A stretch of DNA of 64,000 bases from Saccharomyces uvarum. Its lineage: Eukaryota > Ascomycota > Saccharomycetes > Saccharomycetales > Saccharomycetaceae. Each line of letters begins with the position of its first letter. The stretch's first letter is position 1. The stretch is taken from contig OX365941.1 in the NCBI GenBank assembly GCA_947243795.1, positions 496,001 to 560,000 of the forward strand. The letters are read 5' to 3'. Below are positions 43,168-52,197 of the stretch, in pieces. The notes under the pieces are model-generated. The model made no database searches. It was not told the DNA's origin and worked only from the letters and a program-made list of their open reading frames with translations. Made by a program: the position numbers and the translations under genes.

Positions 43168-45129
43168 TTATTTGGGGTAGATTTTCCTTAGAGAATCTAC
43201 ATTTTCGATACAAAATTCAGGAATTCTGTTTTGTAATTGTGAATCATTGGTCTCCGGTATCGATGAGGTGGTGTTTGTGATTGTCATATTGTCTAATCTA
43301 GGGATGGAATTCATGGGAAAAGTACTACTCATGTCATCAGATCTTGTGTGTTGGTCATCTGTTGTGTTCTGTATGGAGCTCTCGTCATCCTTGGTTTTAG
43401 CTTTGAATTGTTTCGTAACTTTATTAACGAATCTACATTTGTCATCATAGTTGGGTAGGCTTGATAGAGCCTTGATATTTTCAAACCATTCTATCATATC
43501 ACCATAAGAGTCCACTTTAAATACCCAGTTATGGCCTCTGTGTATTAACCCATTAGAATTCGTCCGAAGTATAAATTTGTTATTGCCTTGGTCGGGGTCT
43601 GATTTTGCCTTTTTAGAATGCTCAGTCACGGTGCATTCAACTAATGGTATAGACATTAATGGGACGGAAAACTTGTGCCTATCTGCTGTTTTGAATTCAT
43701 GTAAGAAGCTTGGAGTGAGAACGTAAAACCCACGCGAGTATGATTTCAAAAACTTTGATCTCTTCTCTAGGAATCCGGCTTTGATTTCTACAGTAAATGG
43801 GTTGTTTTGATTGTTGTATGAGATCTCTTTGAATTTCCTCATTGGCAAATTTGGTGGTACGAAATTGGAAGTATTCTTCTGAATGAAGTTATCCCACTCA
43901 AGATTAGGGTTTTTATTCAAGAGTGTGGAATCTAGTTTGGAGATTACAGAGTCAAATACCAGTTGAGCTTCCTTCCCAATGATTCTTGCATAGCTGGTTA
44001 ACCCGTTTTGTATTTCCATCACGACGACATTCTCCAACTGAGCCCCTGAATTTTGTAAATTATCGAATGCCTCATGTAAAAAGTTTTCTTCGACCAACTG
44101 TCTTTTGATTTGCTTTTCCAACTGTAGCTTTATTAGGAAGGGGTCATTCTTCGGACTGCCTAATTTACAATATTTCATAGACTCATGGAAGGCCTTCATC
44201 AAATATTTGGTTTGTTGTAACTCTTTACTACAAGAATTTTTGAAGTCCGATTGCAAAGACTTTATTTCCTTGATCTTAACCAATAAATCCCTTCTCAAGT
44301 CTTCCAGCCTTGGGATTATTTCACTAGTCAACTCTTTAGAACTCTTCAATGCTAAAGAGGCCAAATTCTCATGATATTTGGCCAACATCGTGGGCAAATC
44401 CTGTATGGACCCACTGCCCAAGGGCAGGAAAAACTTCTGCATAGACTTGTCTTCATTGGAGGTGGGCTGATACTGGTTTTCGATGCTGAAGAAGGGGAAC
44501 TGCACTGAATGGGACAGTCTTAGTTGCTGCCTAATGATTTCGTCCTGTATGGAAGCAGTTTCAGAGAGATACACCACGATGGCGCGGATAACACTTCTCC
44601 AGGCAGAGAACCGAGCAGCCAGTATCTCGGTGGGTTGTGCCGAAGTGGGTATCAGTATTACCAGAGGTGACCTGGGGTCATTTTGGTTAGAATTGTACAG
44701 TTTCTGGTGGGTTTGGAGCGACGTTCTTGCTATAGGCAAAATAGACGTGTCGGTCAACGAGGCCATGTTGGTGGCCTCGTTGTTGTTATTATGAGTGTGA
44801 GGGGAGGGAATATTATTAGAGCTGGAAGGGTGTGTCATGTTGCTGCTTGCTGCAGCATCGCCCACCGAGTACTGTCGGTCCTGGTCATAAGCACTCAAAT
44901 GCGCCTGGATAGTGGGGTCGGAAGTGATGGCGTCAATGGGGTAGGGTATCGAGTTCCGCTGTGCAAGCGATGAGGGCAGAGACAGAGGCATTTTCTGGCT
45001 GTGTTGCTGCTGCTGTTGCTGTTGCTGATAAGCCAAATTAGAAGAGTCCGAGCCTTTCACGCTTGCCAATTGCTGGTGTTGATTCCTGAGATCTAGGGAG
45101 GCTCTTGCGTTATTCCACTGGTAAGACAT
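43168..45129 (-). CDS. SLM2: PI(4,5)P2-binding TORC2 effector Slm2
   Basis: 653 residues (yeast 656). Plasma-membrane (eisosome/MCT) protein that brings Ypk1 to TORC2 and controls actin and sphingolipid synthesis. It has a Gln-rich disordered N-terminus, an F-BAR-like helical region (about 165-420, with LRRDLLVKIKEIKSLQSDFKN), and a PH domain (about 445-550: AGFLEKRSKFLKSYSRGFY and NWVFKVDSYGDMIEWFENI). A calcineurin-docking motif near the C-terminus reads PEFCIE; the remembered S. cerevisiae Slm2 motif is PEFYIE. The paralog SLM1 is elsewhere. Confidence 0.95.
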   Translation of the reverse strand: MSYQWNNARASLDLRNQHQQLASVKGSDSSNLAYQQQQQQQQHSQKMPLSLPSSLAQRNSIPYPIDAITSDPTIQAHLSAYDQDRQYSVGDAAASSNMTHPSSSNNIPSPHTHNNNNEATNMASLTDTSILPIARTSLQTHQKLYNSNQNDPRSPLVILIPTSAQPTEILAARFSAWRSVIRAIVVYLSETASIQDEIIRQQLRLSHSVQFPFFSIENQYQPTSNEDKSMQKFFLPLGSGSIQDLPTMLAKYHENLASLALKSSKELTSEIIPRLEDLRRDLLVKIKEIKSLQSDFKNSCSKELQQTKYLMKAFHESMKYCKLGSPKNDPFLIKLQLEKQIKRQLVEENFLHEAFDNLQNSGAQLENVVVMEIQNGLTSYARIIGKEAQLVFDSVISKLDSTLLNKNPNLEWDNFIQKNTSNFVPPNLPMRKFKEISYNNQNNPFTVEIKAGFLEKRSKFLKSYSRGFYVLTPSFLHEFKTADRHKFSVPLMSIPLVECTVTEHSKKAKSDPDQGNNKFILRTNSNGLIHRGHNWVFKVDSYGDMIEWFENIKALSSLPNYDDKCRFVNKVTKQFKAKTKDDESSIQNTTDDQHTRSDDMSSTFPMNSIPRLDNMTITNTTSSIPETNDSQLQNRIPEFCIENVDSLRKIYPK

Positions 45130-45564
45130 GGTGTGCTGGGTGGCTGAGCAAAACGTATGGCCCCTTCTTAACCTGTTGTTTGTGTGGCTATTCTTCTCAT
45201 GTAGAAGGTTGCATCGCCTTTTGACTCAAGAATGCGGCGTGACCCGGAAAAGAGGCAGATATTGGCTGCTAGCTCCTATAACTACAGCCATAAGCAATAC
45301 CAGTTCATCGTCGCAAGAAGCAGTTGGGCATTGTGTGAGGCCACAAGGGGCGATGGCAGCGCAGCGTCGCCGTGTGGTGGGCTGTGGGCTGTCCTGTGCC
45401 ACTTTTATCTTGCCGGAGTGTACACTGCCAGCCACGTCCTACTTTTAGCATTTTTTTCGCCAATGCTGGCTCGATCAAGAAGCTGCTTGCCATCTGGTTT
45501 ATTTATATACAAATGCATATAGATATATAGGTATGTGGGTGGGCATTCCCCGCACAGCACGCCA
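45130..45564. promoter_or_regulatory. SLM2-YNL046W divergent promoter
   Basis: 435 bases. A TATA-rich stretch (TTTATATACAAATGCATATAG, about 45499-45519) lies about 50-65 bases before the YNL046W ATG. The middle is unusually GC-rich (45340-45410). Short overlapping ORFs on both strands have no family features. Confidence 0.45.
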
Positions 45565-46092
45565 ATGGCACAACCTAAACCAAAGAAGAGCTTTGGGCAG
45601 TTGCTCACAAAAAAGACTGCTGTTGCAGATGCAAGCAAGACGCAGGACAATATGGACTCAGGGGCTGCCAACTGGCTGCGGAAGCTCCTACACAGAAGGA
45701 ACCCCCAGCATCCACTAGTCCAGAGTGCGGTCCAATGCCGAATACCAGGCCATTATGGGGATAGCCAAACCACGCCGGTCCAAACCCTCATACGCAACAG
45801 CGCACCGCCAGCGATATCCACGCTCCACATCAACGAACGGTACATCCGCTACGACATCAATACCATGCCCTTGGTAGTCGCGTTGGCCATCTCCCTCGTG
45901 TTTCTTGGCTGTCTGGTGGTCCTCAAGGACATCATCCTCCAGTCCTCTCAAAGCATCGTGAGCGTGGTCAAATGGAAGATCATTGGGGCACCCTTCACGG
46001 GTGCCCCTCAAACAGGCCTGCTTGTGGGGCTCTTGGGCTCTTTGTTCTCGCCACTTTCCGCTATCTCGTCGTGGCTCTCCTTCATCTTTTGA
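45565..46092 (+). CDS. Small membrane protein YNL046W, function unknown
   Basis: 175 residues (S. cerevisiae about 172). The ATG at 45565 begins MAQPKPKKSFGQLLTKK; upstream in-frame codons lack an ATG. Two hydrophobic segments are visible, about 102-125 (PLVVALAISLVFLGCLVVLKD) and a C-terminal one about 152-175 (LVGLLGSLFSPLSAISSWLSF). This suggests a two-span, possibly hairpin, membrane protein; an ER location is recalled for the yeast ortholog. The N-terminal 80 residues are polar and basic. No domain is recognised; the call rests on synteny and overall similarity. Confidence 0.85.
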   Translation: MAQPKPKKSFGQLLTKKTAVADASKTQDNMDSGAANWLRKLLHRRNPQHPLVQSAVQCRIPGHYGDSQTTPVQTLIRNSAPPAISTLHINERYIRYDINTMPLVVALAISLVFLGCLVVLKDIILQSSQSIVSVVKWKIIGAPFTGAPQTGLLVGLLGSLFSPLSAISSWLSFIF

Positions 46093-46235
46093 CACAATCC
46101 CTATTTATTTTCCGGGGGCATTACCTATGGAAAATCGGTTTCTCACTTTTTTTTTCCACTTTTTCCAGATAGCTTGTATATTTTCCCTCTTGTATAGTTT
46201 GCACTTTGTATTAGGTCGTCTTCACGTCCCAATTG

Positions 46236-48251
46236 ATGTTCCTGTCCCCCCTCCGCACTCGTCATTGTATCACTATACATCAGTGCTCACTTCGGTTGCA
46301 AGGAAAGCTCACTGCCGTCGCCAGAAATATACATACACACGTTCCTTACAAAATGCTGCCTCCTTCAATTGAACAAAGAAGGCCCGCCCAGTCCCCCGAG
46401 TATGACCAGTCTACTCTATCCAACTACAAGGACTTCACGGTTCTTCACACGGATTTAAACTTATCTGTCTCCTTTGACAAATCCGCCATTTCAGGGAACG
46501 TTATCTTCCAGTTGAAAAAACTATACAAGGATAACAAGAATACCAGCGAATTGCGCCTAGATACTTCTTACTTGGATGTCCAGGAGGTCGAGGTTGACGG
46601 TACTGGGGCTGGTTTCAAAGTTGAGAAACGAAAGGAACCATTGGGGTCGCGATTGGTTATTGCCAATCCCTCCTCCAACGACGAGTTCACTGTAACAATC
46701 CGCTTTTGCACCACGAACGAGTGCACTGCCTTACAATGGCTGAACAGCAAGCAAACCAAAGGTGGCAAACCGTACGTGTTCTCGCAATTGGAAGCCATCC
46801 ATGCGAGATCTTTGTTCCCGTGCTTCGATACACCTTCTGTGAAATCGACATTCACTGCATCCATTGAATCTCCACTACCGGTTGTTTTCTCAGGTATCAA
46901 GAGCAAAGACTCCAGTGAGGTTGCAGACATTTACAAATTCGAACAAAAAGTGCCCATCCCAGCTTACTTAATCGGTATTGCCTCTGGTGATTTGGCAAGC
47001 GCCTCCATTGGTCCTCGATCCACCGTTTATACAGAACCGTTCCGTTTGGACGATTGTAAATGGGAGTTTGAAAATGATGTGGAGAAGTTCATTCAAGCTG
47101 CTGAAAAAATCATCTTCGATTATGAATGGGGCACCTACGATATCTTGATCAATGTTGATTCCTACCCCTACGGCGGTATGGAATCTCCAAACATGACGTT
47201 TGCCACTCCTACTTTGATTGCCCACGACAAGTCCAATATTGATGTCATTGCTCATGAACTGGCTCATTCTTGGTCTGGTAACCTAGTAACCAATTGCTCT
47301 TGGAACCATTTTTGGTTAAATGAAGGCTGGACCGTTTACTTGGAAAGAAGGATTATCGGTGCCATTCATGGTGAACCAACAAGACATTTCAGCGCTCTGA
47401 TTGGTTGGAGCGACTTGGAAAATTCCATTGAGTCCATGAAGAACCCTGAAAGATTTTCCACTCTGGTGCAAAATTTGAACGATGACACCGATCCTGACGA
47501 CGCCTTCTCTTCCGTTCCGTACGAAAAGGGATTTAACCTGTTGTTTTATTTGGAAAATGTTTTGGGTGGTAAGGCTGAATTTGATCCATTCATCAAACAC
47601 TACTTCAAGAAGTTTGCCAAGAAATCGCTAGATACTTTCCAGTTTTTGGATACTTTATATGAATTTTTCCCTGAAAAGAAGGGAGTCTTGGATGCTGTCG
47701 ATTGGGAAACTTGGCTATATAAGGCAGGCATGCCACCAAAGCCTCACTTCATCACCGCCTTAGCTGATAATGTCTACCAATTGGCCAACAAATGGATTCA
47801 AATGGCGCAAAATTTGAAAACTTCAGAAGAATTCCGGTCCGAATTCAGCGCTATCGACATCAAAGATTTCAACTCCAACCAATTGGTCTTGTTTTTGGAA
47901 ACTTTGACACAGAATGGGCATTCCACAGAAAAGCCAAAGGATTTTGATTGGGCCAAGGCCCCTGTGGCATCCAAGGTTCTGTTAGACATCTACCAAGATA
48001 AGATTGTTAAATCCCAAAACGCTGAAGTCATTTTCAAGATGTATAAATTCCAAATCTTTGCCAGGCTGCAACAAACCTATAAAGATCTGGCTGACTGGTT
48101 GGGCACCGTGGGCAGAATGAAGTTTGTTCGTCCTGGTTACAGACTATTAAATTCTGTAGACCGTCCTTTAGCTCTTGCCACTTTCGACAAGTTCAAGGAC
48201 ACGTACCATCCAATCTGTAAGGCCCTTGTAAAACAGGATCTAGGCCTATGA
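46236..48251 (+). CDS. LAP2: Leucyl aminopeptidase / leukotriene A4 hydrolase-like Lap2
   Basis: 671 residues, the yeast length. Cytosolic and nuclear M1-family zinc metallopeptidase with aminopeptidase and epoxide-hydrolase activity, homologous to human LTA4 hydrolase. The ATG at 46236 gives an Arg-rich N-terminus resembling a mitochondrial or leader extension (MFLSPLRTRHC); an inner methionine (MLPPSIEQRR) is an alternative start. Family motifs: GGMESPNMTF substrate loop (about 308-317), zinc-binding HELAHSWSGN followed by the third ligand in NEGWTVYLE, and a C-terminal helical repeat domain. The upstream YNL046W stop is only 143 bases away. Confidence 0.95.
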   Translation: MFLSPLRTRHCITIHQCSLRLQGKLTAVARNIHTHVPYKMLPPSIEQRRPAQSPEYDQSTLSNYKDFTVLHTDLNLSVSFDKSAISGNVIFQLKKLYKDNKNTSELRLDTSYLDVQEVEVDGTGAGFKVEKRKEPLGSRLVIANPSSNDEFTVTIRFCTTNECTALQWLNSKQTKGGKPYVFSQLEAIHARSLFPCFDTPSVKSTFTASIESPLPVVFSGIKSKDSSEVADIYKFEQKVPIPAYLIGIASGDLASASIGPRSTVYTEPFRLDDCKWEFENDVEKFIQAAEKIIFDYEWGTYDILINVDSYPYGGMESPNMTFATPTLIAHDKSNIDVIAHELAHSWSGNLVTNCSWNHFWLNEGWTVYLERRIIGAIHGEPTRHFSALIGWSDLENSIESMKNPERFSTLVQNLNDDTDPDDAFSSVPYEKGFNLLFYLENVLGGKAEFDPFIKHYFKKFAKKSLDTFQFLDTLYEFFPEKKGVLDAVDWETWLYKAGMPPKPHFITALADNVYQLANKWIQMAQNLKTSEEFRSEFSAIDIKDFNSNQLVLFLETLTQNGHSTEKPKDFDWAKAPVASKVLLDIYQDKIVKSQNAEVIFKMYKFQIFARLQQTYKDLADWLGTVGRMKFVRPGYRLLNSVDRPLALATFDKFKDTYHPICKALVKQDLGL

Positions 48252-48543
48252 AAGGAGGCGTCCATATATAAACACTTAAATAAGTAAGTAACCCACTAAT
48301 GTGCTGTACTTAATGCCTCTTCCAACGACGGTTATTATTAGTGGCGGAGCTTGTGTCGCGAAAGACGAACTTTGCATTTTTGTCACATGCCCTCGAGGTA
48401 AAAAAATAATAGTAACAACGAATATAAAAACAAAGCTGTAAGTGTATATATTTAATTTTGGTATTGCGGCGTTTCAAGAAGTTTTGTAGTTCGAATCACC
48501 CGTCATCAGATACGCACACACCAGTACCAAAATAACTTCAAGA

Positions 48544-49177
48544 ATGAACCAAATAGGTGTCTTAGCCGTAAGTTAAGTGTCATAATCTTATTTGCATCAT
48601 TACAAGCAATACTTTTCTAGAAAAACACCATATTAACGCGTTTTTTACTTTTGTCTTCTCTTCTTTACAGCAACTTTCACGTTTCACTCAAAACTTTTCC
48701 ATGGAAAATATCAAGAGCGAGTTCCGTTCCTTTCAGTCTAAACTTGCCTCTCTTCGCACCCCGCAAGAATTTTTCAATATCAAGAAAGTTTCCAAACCTC
48801 AAAATTTCGGGGAAGTCCAATCTAGAGTGGCTTATAACCTAAAATACTACTCCAGTAATTATGGGTTGATCATTGGTTGTTTGAGTATCTACACATTATT
48901 GACCAATTTATTACTGCTCTTCGTCATCGCTTTAGTCATATTTGGTATTCTTGGTATAAATAGACTAAACGGTGAAGACCTGGTGACTCCCTTTGGTTCT
49001 TTCAAAAGCAATCAACTATACACCGGTTTAATTTGTTTGGCCGTACCAATAGGTTTCTTAGCTTCACCAATCTCTACTTTGTTATGGTTGATCGGTGCTT
49101 CTGCCGTCAGTGTTTTCGGACATGCTTCTTTGATGGAAAAGCCAATCGAAACTGTCTTTGACGAAGAAACTGTTTGA
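48544..49177 (+). CDS. YIP3: Rab-interacting PRA1-family protein Yip3, spliced
   Basis: 176 residues after splicing, the yeast length. Small membrane protein of the ER-Golgi pathway that binds Ypt GTPases (PRA1 family). Exon 1 (48544-48567) encodes MNQIGVLA and exon 2 (48671-49177) continues QLSRFTQNFSMENIKSEF. The intron is 48568-48670. Two hydrophobic double-span regions are seen (about 68-105, SNYGLIIGCLSIYTLLTNLL, and about 122-155, LYTGLICLAVPIGFLASPIS), with the conserved PRA1 stretch YFSSNYG-like YYSSNYG. The first ATG of exon 2 (48701) is internal. Confidence 0.94.
48568..48670 (+). other. YIP3: YIP3 spliceosomal intron with non-consensus signals
   Basis: 103 nt, donor GTAAGT, best branch-site match TATTAAC at 48631-48637 (one mismatch to TACTAAC), acceptor CAG preceded by a pyrimidine-rich tract, with 34 nt from branch A to acceptor. 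The protein frame and length are restored exactly. Confidence 0.87.
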
Positions 49178-49814
49178 AAACGTCCGTAAAGCACTGAGAA
49201 AATGAAATCATCCTTTTTTTGTTGTAAACTTTATTCCTTTTGAATTTTAGTTGGTTTTTTATCTCCTCCCATCTATATCGGTACATATTTATATATGGAT
49301 GTCATTTAAAACTACAATTAATGTTTGCGTTCTTCATTTGTCTCTACTATTTGCACGTGCGTTTTTATTTATTTTTAATTACCTTTATTTTTGGAGTTGT
49401 TCCCAATATCACCAATCGTGGACCCGATAACTAAAAGTAAAACAAAATAATAGTAATATTAAACATATCGATCTTTTAGTCTTGCGTTGGGTTGCCATAA
49501 TTCTAAACAGCAGGTTCAAACGTGATGATTTCTCGTTTGAATCCGAGCAGAATATGAAAGAGAAATTTATCTAGGCATACACGCTTATGAATGTTTGAGC
49601 CCTCCCCCCGATAAAGATGAGTTACGTTATTGTTTGTGCCTGAATCGGTTTGAATCCGGAAGGTGGAGCTGCGAAGCTATTTCGACATCCTCTAGCATTG
49701 TGAGGCACAGTTCTAGGTTACACGCAGGAAGGACTGAATATTTTGCGATCAGGTGCCATTAAATCATTGGATAGGCTAATACAAACATTCCCGTTCAACT
49801 CCCATAAAATAATC

Positions 49815-49919
49815 GGGCGTGTGGTCTAGTGGTATGATTCTCGCTTTGGGCAACTATCTGTTTAACAGCAGGAAGACAAAGCATGCGAGAGGCCCTGGGT
49901 TCAATTCCCAGCTCGCCCC
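49815..49919 (+). tRNA. tRNA-Pro (UGG) with intron
   Basis: 105-nt gene; removal of a 33-nt intron (49851-49883) leaves a 72-nt tRNA with acceptor stem GGGCGTG, anticodon TGG followed by G37, and B-box GGGTTCAATTCCC. The intron sits one base after the anticodon, as in all nuclear yeast tRNA introns. A T-run (49931 onwards) follows the gene and would terminate Pol III. Confidence 0.97.
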
Positions 49920-50142
49920 TTATATTTATTTTTTCCATTTTTTTCACACTTCCGTGCTTCCTGTTGCATCTTAACTATGGCATCTGCAGCAGGCGCAAGC
50001 ACACATTTCACCCCTAGACGCGATGTATACATACACACAACGTGAAAAAATACATAAGTACACACAGTTAAACGACAGAAACAGCAACTGCGGGTTTCCC
50101 CAGCGCACATGGCCACATTACCAGTCCCACCCCGACTCAGTA

Positions 50143-50262
50143 CCCCTTTCGATTGCTCTCGCTGACAGGAAGCACAAGCTGTTCTCGGATTAATTACTTT
50201 TCTCGAAAGGGGATCCCGAAGGCCACCGGAAAAAGTGGCTGCCCTTAAGGGGAGTACAGGGG
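50143..50262. promoter_or_regulatory. Cluster of four STRE motifs
   Basis: CCCCT at 50143-50147 and AGGGG at 50208-50212, 50248-50252 and 50258-50262. These match the Msn2/4 stress-response element. They are 550-670 bases upstream of BOP3 and 220-340 bases downstream of the tRNA-Pro. The core is only 5 bp, so chance clustering in a GC-rich patch is possible. Confidence 0.4.
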
Positions 50263-50810
50263 TCTTGGCATTTAACAGGAGCAGCTCCCGCACCAAAACC
50301 CAGCTAGTCACTGGGCCGATCCGGTTGGGCCCGATAGTCTCTATCTTGTTTTTGATCGAGTCGCCCTGTTCTCCCTTTTTCCTTGGTTTAAAGCCGCCTA
50401 CGGTTCGCCCAATAATGTTATGATTTACAACGAACATTGCTCTTCGAACCCTTAAAAGTAGGCAAATTGAGAAAATTTTTTTTGCCCGCCTTTTTTCTTT
50501 TTTTCTCTCGCTTCAATTACCTTATTCGGAACTTCTCGAAGAACTCGGCAAAGAGTTTAAAGGCAGATTACTAACCATCGAGTCCTGCTTCTTTGGCCTC
50601 TCCAGGATTATTTGTAGCTGCTTTGTTTGACTTTTGAAAAAACCAAAAAAAAAGAAGAGGCAAAACCTGTCTTGTTGCTTTTTTAGTTCACTTTGATCTA
50701 TTCATTTTGTTTCTTCACAGCAGACACCGGTAAAACTTGTGCGTGCACTGAGAAAAATAAAGTAGTTAATTACATGAAAACTTGCAACCATTTGTAAGTG
50801 CAGGCAACCA

Positions 50811-52010
50811 ATGAGTACTTCTAACAGTCACAGCCAGCCAGGAAAGAGTAGCGATAGCAATCGTAATAATGCGTGTAAGAACAAGTCTCTGCTAGAGATT
50901 ATATTCGGGACTAATGTCTCGGAATGGGCTTTCTCTGAGAACGCATTGATGAAGGCTATGGATTTAAAAATAGAACAAGAAAAGACCAAGCAGCAATACT
51001 ATAAACTTGAAAACTTGAACCGTTCAATAGAATTGTTCAAACTGGCTTCCTCCTCGGGTCTCCCCATAAGCCAAATACATAAACTATTCAACACTGACCA
51101 TGGCACTGCAGCACCTTCGCCCATAACATCGGAGGGCAATCCGCTACATAGCAGCACAGCGAGCGTACGAGTCTCGCAACATCTCCCCAAGACGAATGCC
51201 TCTATAAAATCTATAAAGCCCCTAAACATGAATACAGTGTCACCAACACCAATGAGTCGACAGCCTTCCCCCTACAAGTTCCCACCACCGCCTTCTGCCA
51301 ACGGCTTGCCACTCCCCTCTACTACAAACGCTCAAAGAAGAGCCAATTCTCCAGCCAGAATAGGCGCATCCGCAGTGGCTGCGTTGAATGAAAACATTTC
51401 CATAAAGGAGGAGGATGTCGCTACACGTATTCCCATAAGTACAAAGATACAAGAATCACCCTTGAACAAGAAGCCAGCCTTGATTCATAGCCGCAATCTC
51501 TCGCTTCCAATAGGCAAATTCACCAACCCTAATATCCCTTCAGCAATGACATCTATACTGAGTTTCAATAGAGACCAGCAGCAACCGCACTCCCAACCAT
51601 CTCCACAACAACAACAACAACAACAACCACAAGACTCTCACACAAGCAGTTCTCATGCTCTACCAAGGAAACCCGGAATGGTTCAGAAAAAACACAGGCG
51701 TGCAAGATCCACGTCTTCCTTTGGAGTAATCGATTTGAGCATCATTGATGAGGCCAAGGAAAAACACCTCCAAAGGTCGCCATCCCCCATACGCTTCAAC
51801 ACATCCGTGACATTGACCCCACAGGGCCAGCCAACCGAATCTCGTGCAAAGGAACGTCCATCAACTATACCACAACCACTACGTGAAACACGCGAACTGC
51901 ACGATGACTTGGATGACAGAACGTGTAGTGAAAGCAGTAGTAGGAACGAAAGCCCCGTCAGAACTATTACAAAGGACAACTCTGTAGGCAAGATCTTGAA
52001 TAGCACTTGA
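50811..52010 (+). CDS. BOP3: Bop3, low-complexity protein of unclear function
   Basis: 399 residues (yeast 396). Known in S. cerevisiae as a high-copy bypass suppressor of a pam1 slv3 double mutant and linked to methylmercury resistance; the molecular function is not established. The only compact segment is N-terminal (about 25-75: SLLEIIFGTNVSEWAFSENA, then a helical EQEKTKQQYYKLENLNRSIELF). The rest is Ser/Pro/Gln-rich with a short poly-Gln (about 267-273) and a basic patch (KKHRRARSTSSFG). Identification rests on synteny and overall similarity. Confidence 0.9.
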   Translation: MSTSNSHSQPGKSSDSNRNNACKNKSLLEIIFGTNVSEWAFSENALMKAMDLKIEQEKTKQQYYKLENLNRSIELFKLASSSGLPISQIHKLFNTDHGTAAPSPITSEGNPLHSSTASVRVSQHLPKTNASIKSIKPLNMNTVSPTPMSRQPSPYKFPPPPSANGLPLPSTTNAQRRANSPARIGASAVAALNENISIKEEDVATRIPISTKIQESPLNKKPALIHSRNLSLPIGKFTNPNIPSAMTSILSFNRDQQQPHSQPSPQQQQQQQPQDSHTSSSHALPRKPGMVQKKHRRARSTSSFGVIDLSIIDEAKEKHLQRSPSPIRFNTSVTLTPQGQPTESRAKERPSTIPQPLRETRELHDDLDDRTCSESSSRNESPVRTITKDNSVGKILNST

Positions 52011-52197
52011 GTGCCTGTTATTCTCTTTTCGATACTACCGATCTATGTACATACGCATATATAAAATAGATACCCGCTGCATACAAAATATAGAAAAAAA
52101 AGTATATGTATAAGATGTCATTATTTTTTTTCCACCACTGCCTCAGAGGTGCGCTGCCCCTTCTTCAGTGTGAAATGTAAAGAAGTTTTCTTTTCTC

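Larger units (their letters stand above)
49178..50810. promoter_or_regulatory. YIP3-BOP3 intergenic region with tRNA-Pro
   Basis: 1,633 bases, the longest gene-poor stretch of the collinear part. It holds the tRNA-Pro gene (49815-49919). Upstream of the tRNA, 49490-49800 is unique sequence in which I see no LTR ends. Four AGGGG/CCCCT stress elements lie at 50143-50262. The BOP3 leader region (50460-50720) is rich in T and A tracts. A 178-codon minus-strand ORF (49901-50437) overlaps the tRNA end and shows no recognisable domain. Confidence 0.5.

Noticed and set aside
49490-49800. Possible Ty or LTR remnant, or relic tRNA, upstream of tRNA-Pro
   Set aside because: Regions upstream of yeast tRNA genes often hold LTRs, and B-box-like fragments are visible (GGTTCAAAC near 49512). 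However, no LTR termini or paired A-box were found.
49901-50437. 178-codon minus-strand ORF with an ATG upstream of BOP3
   Set aside because: It overlaps the 3' end of tRNA-Pro and the STRE cluster, has no recognisable domain, and uses rare codons in a GC-rich patch. It looks like a chance ORF.
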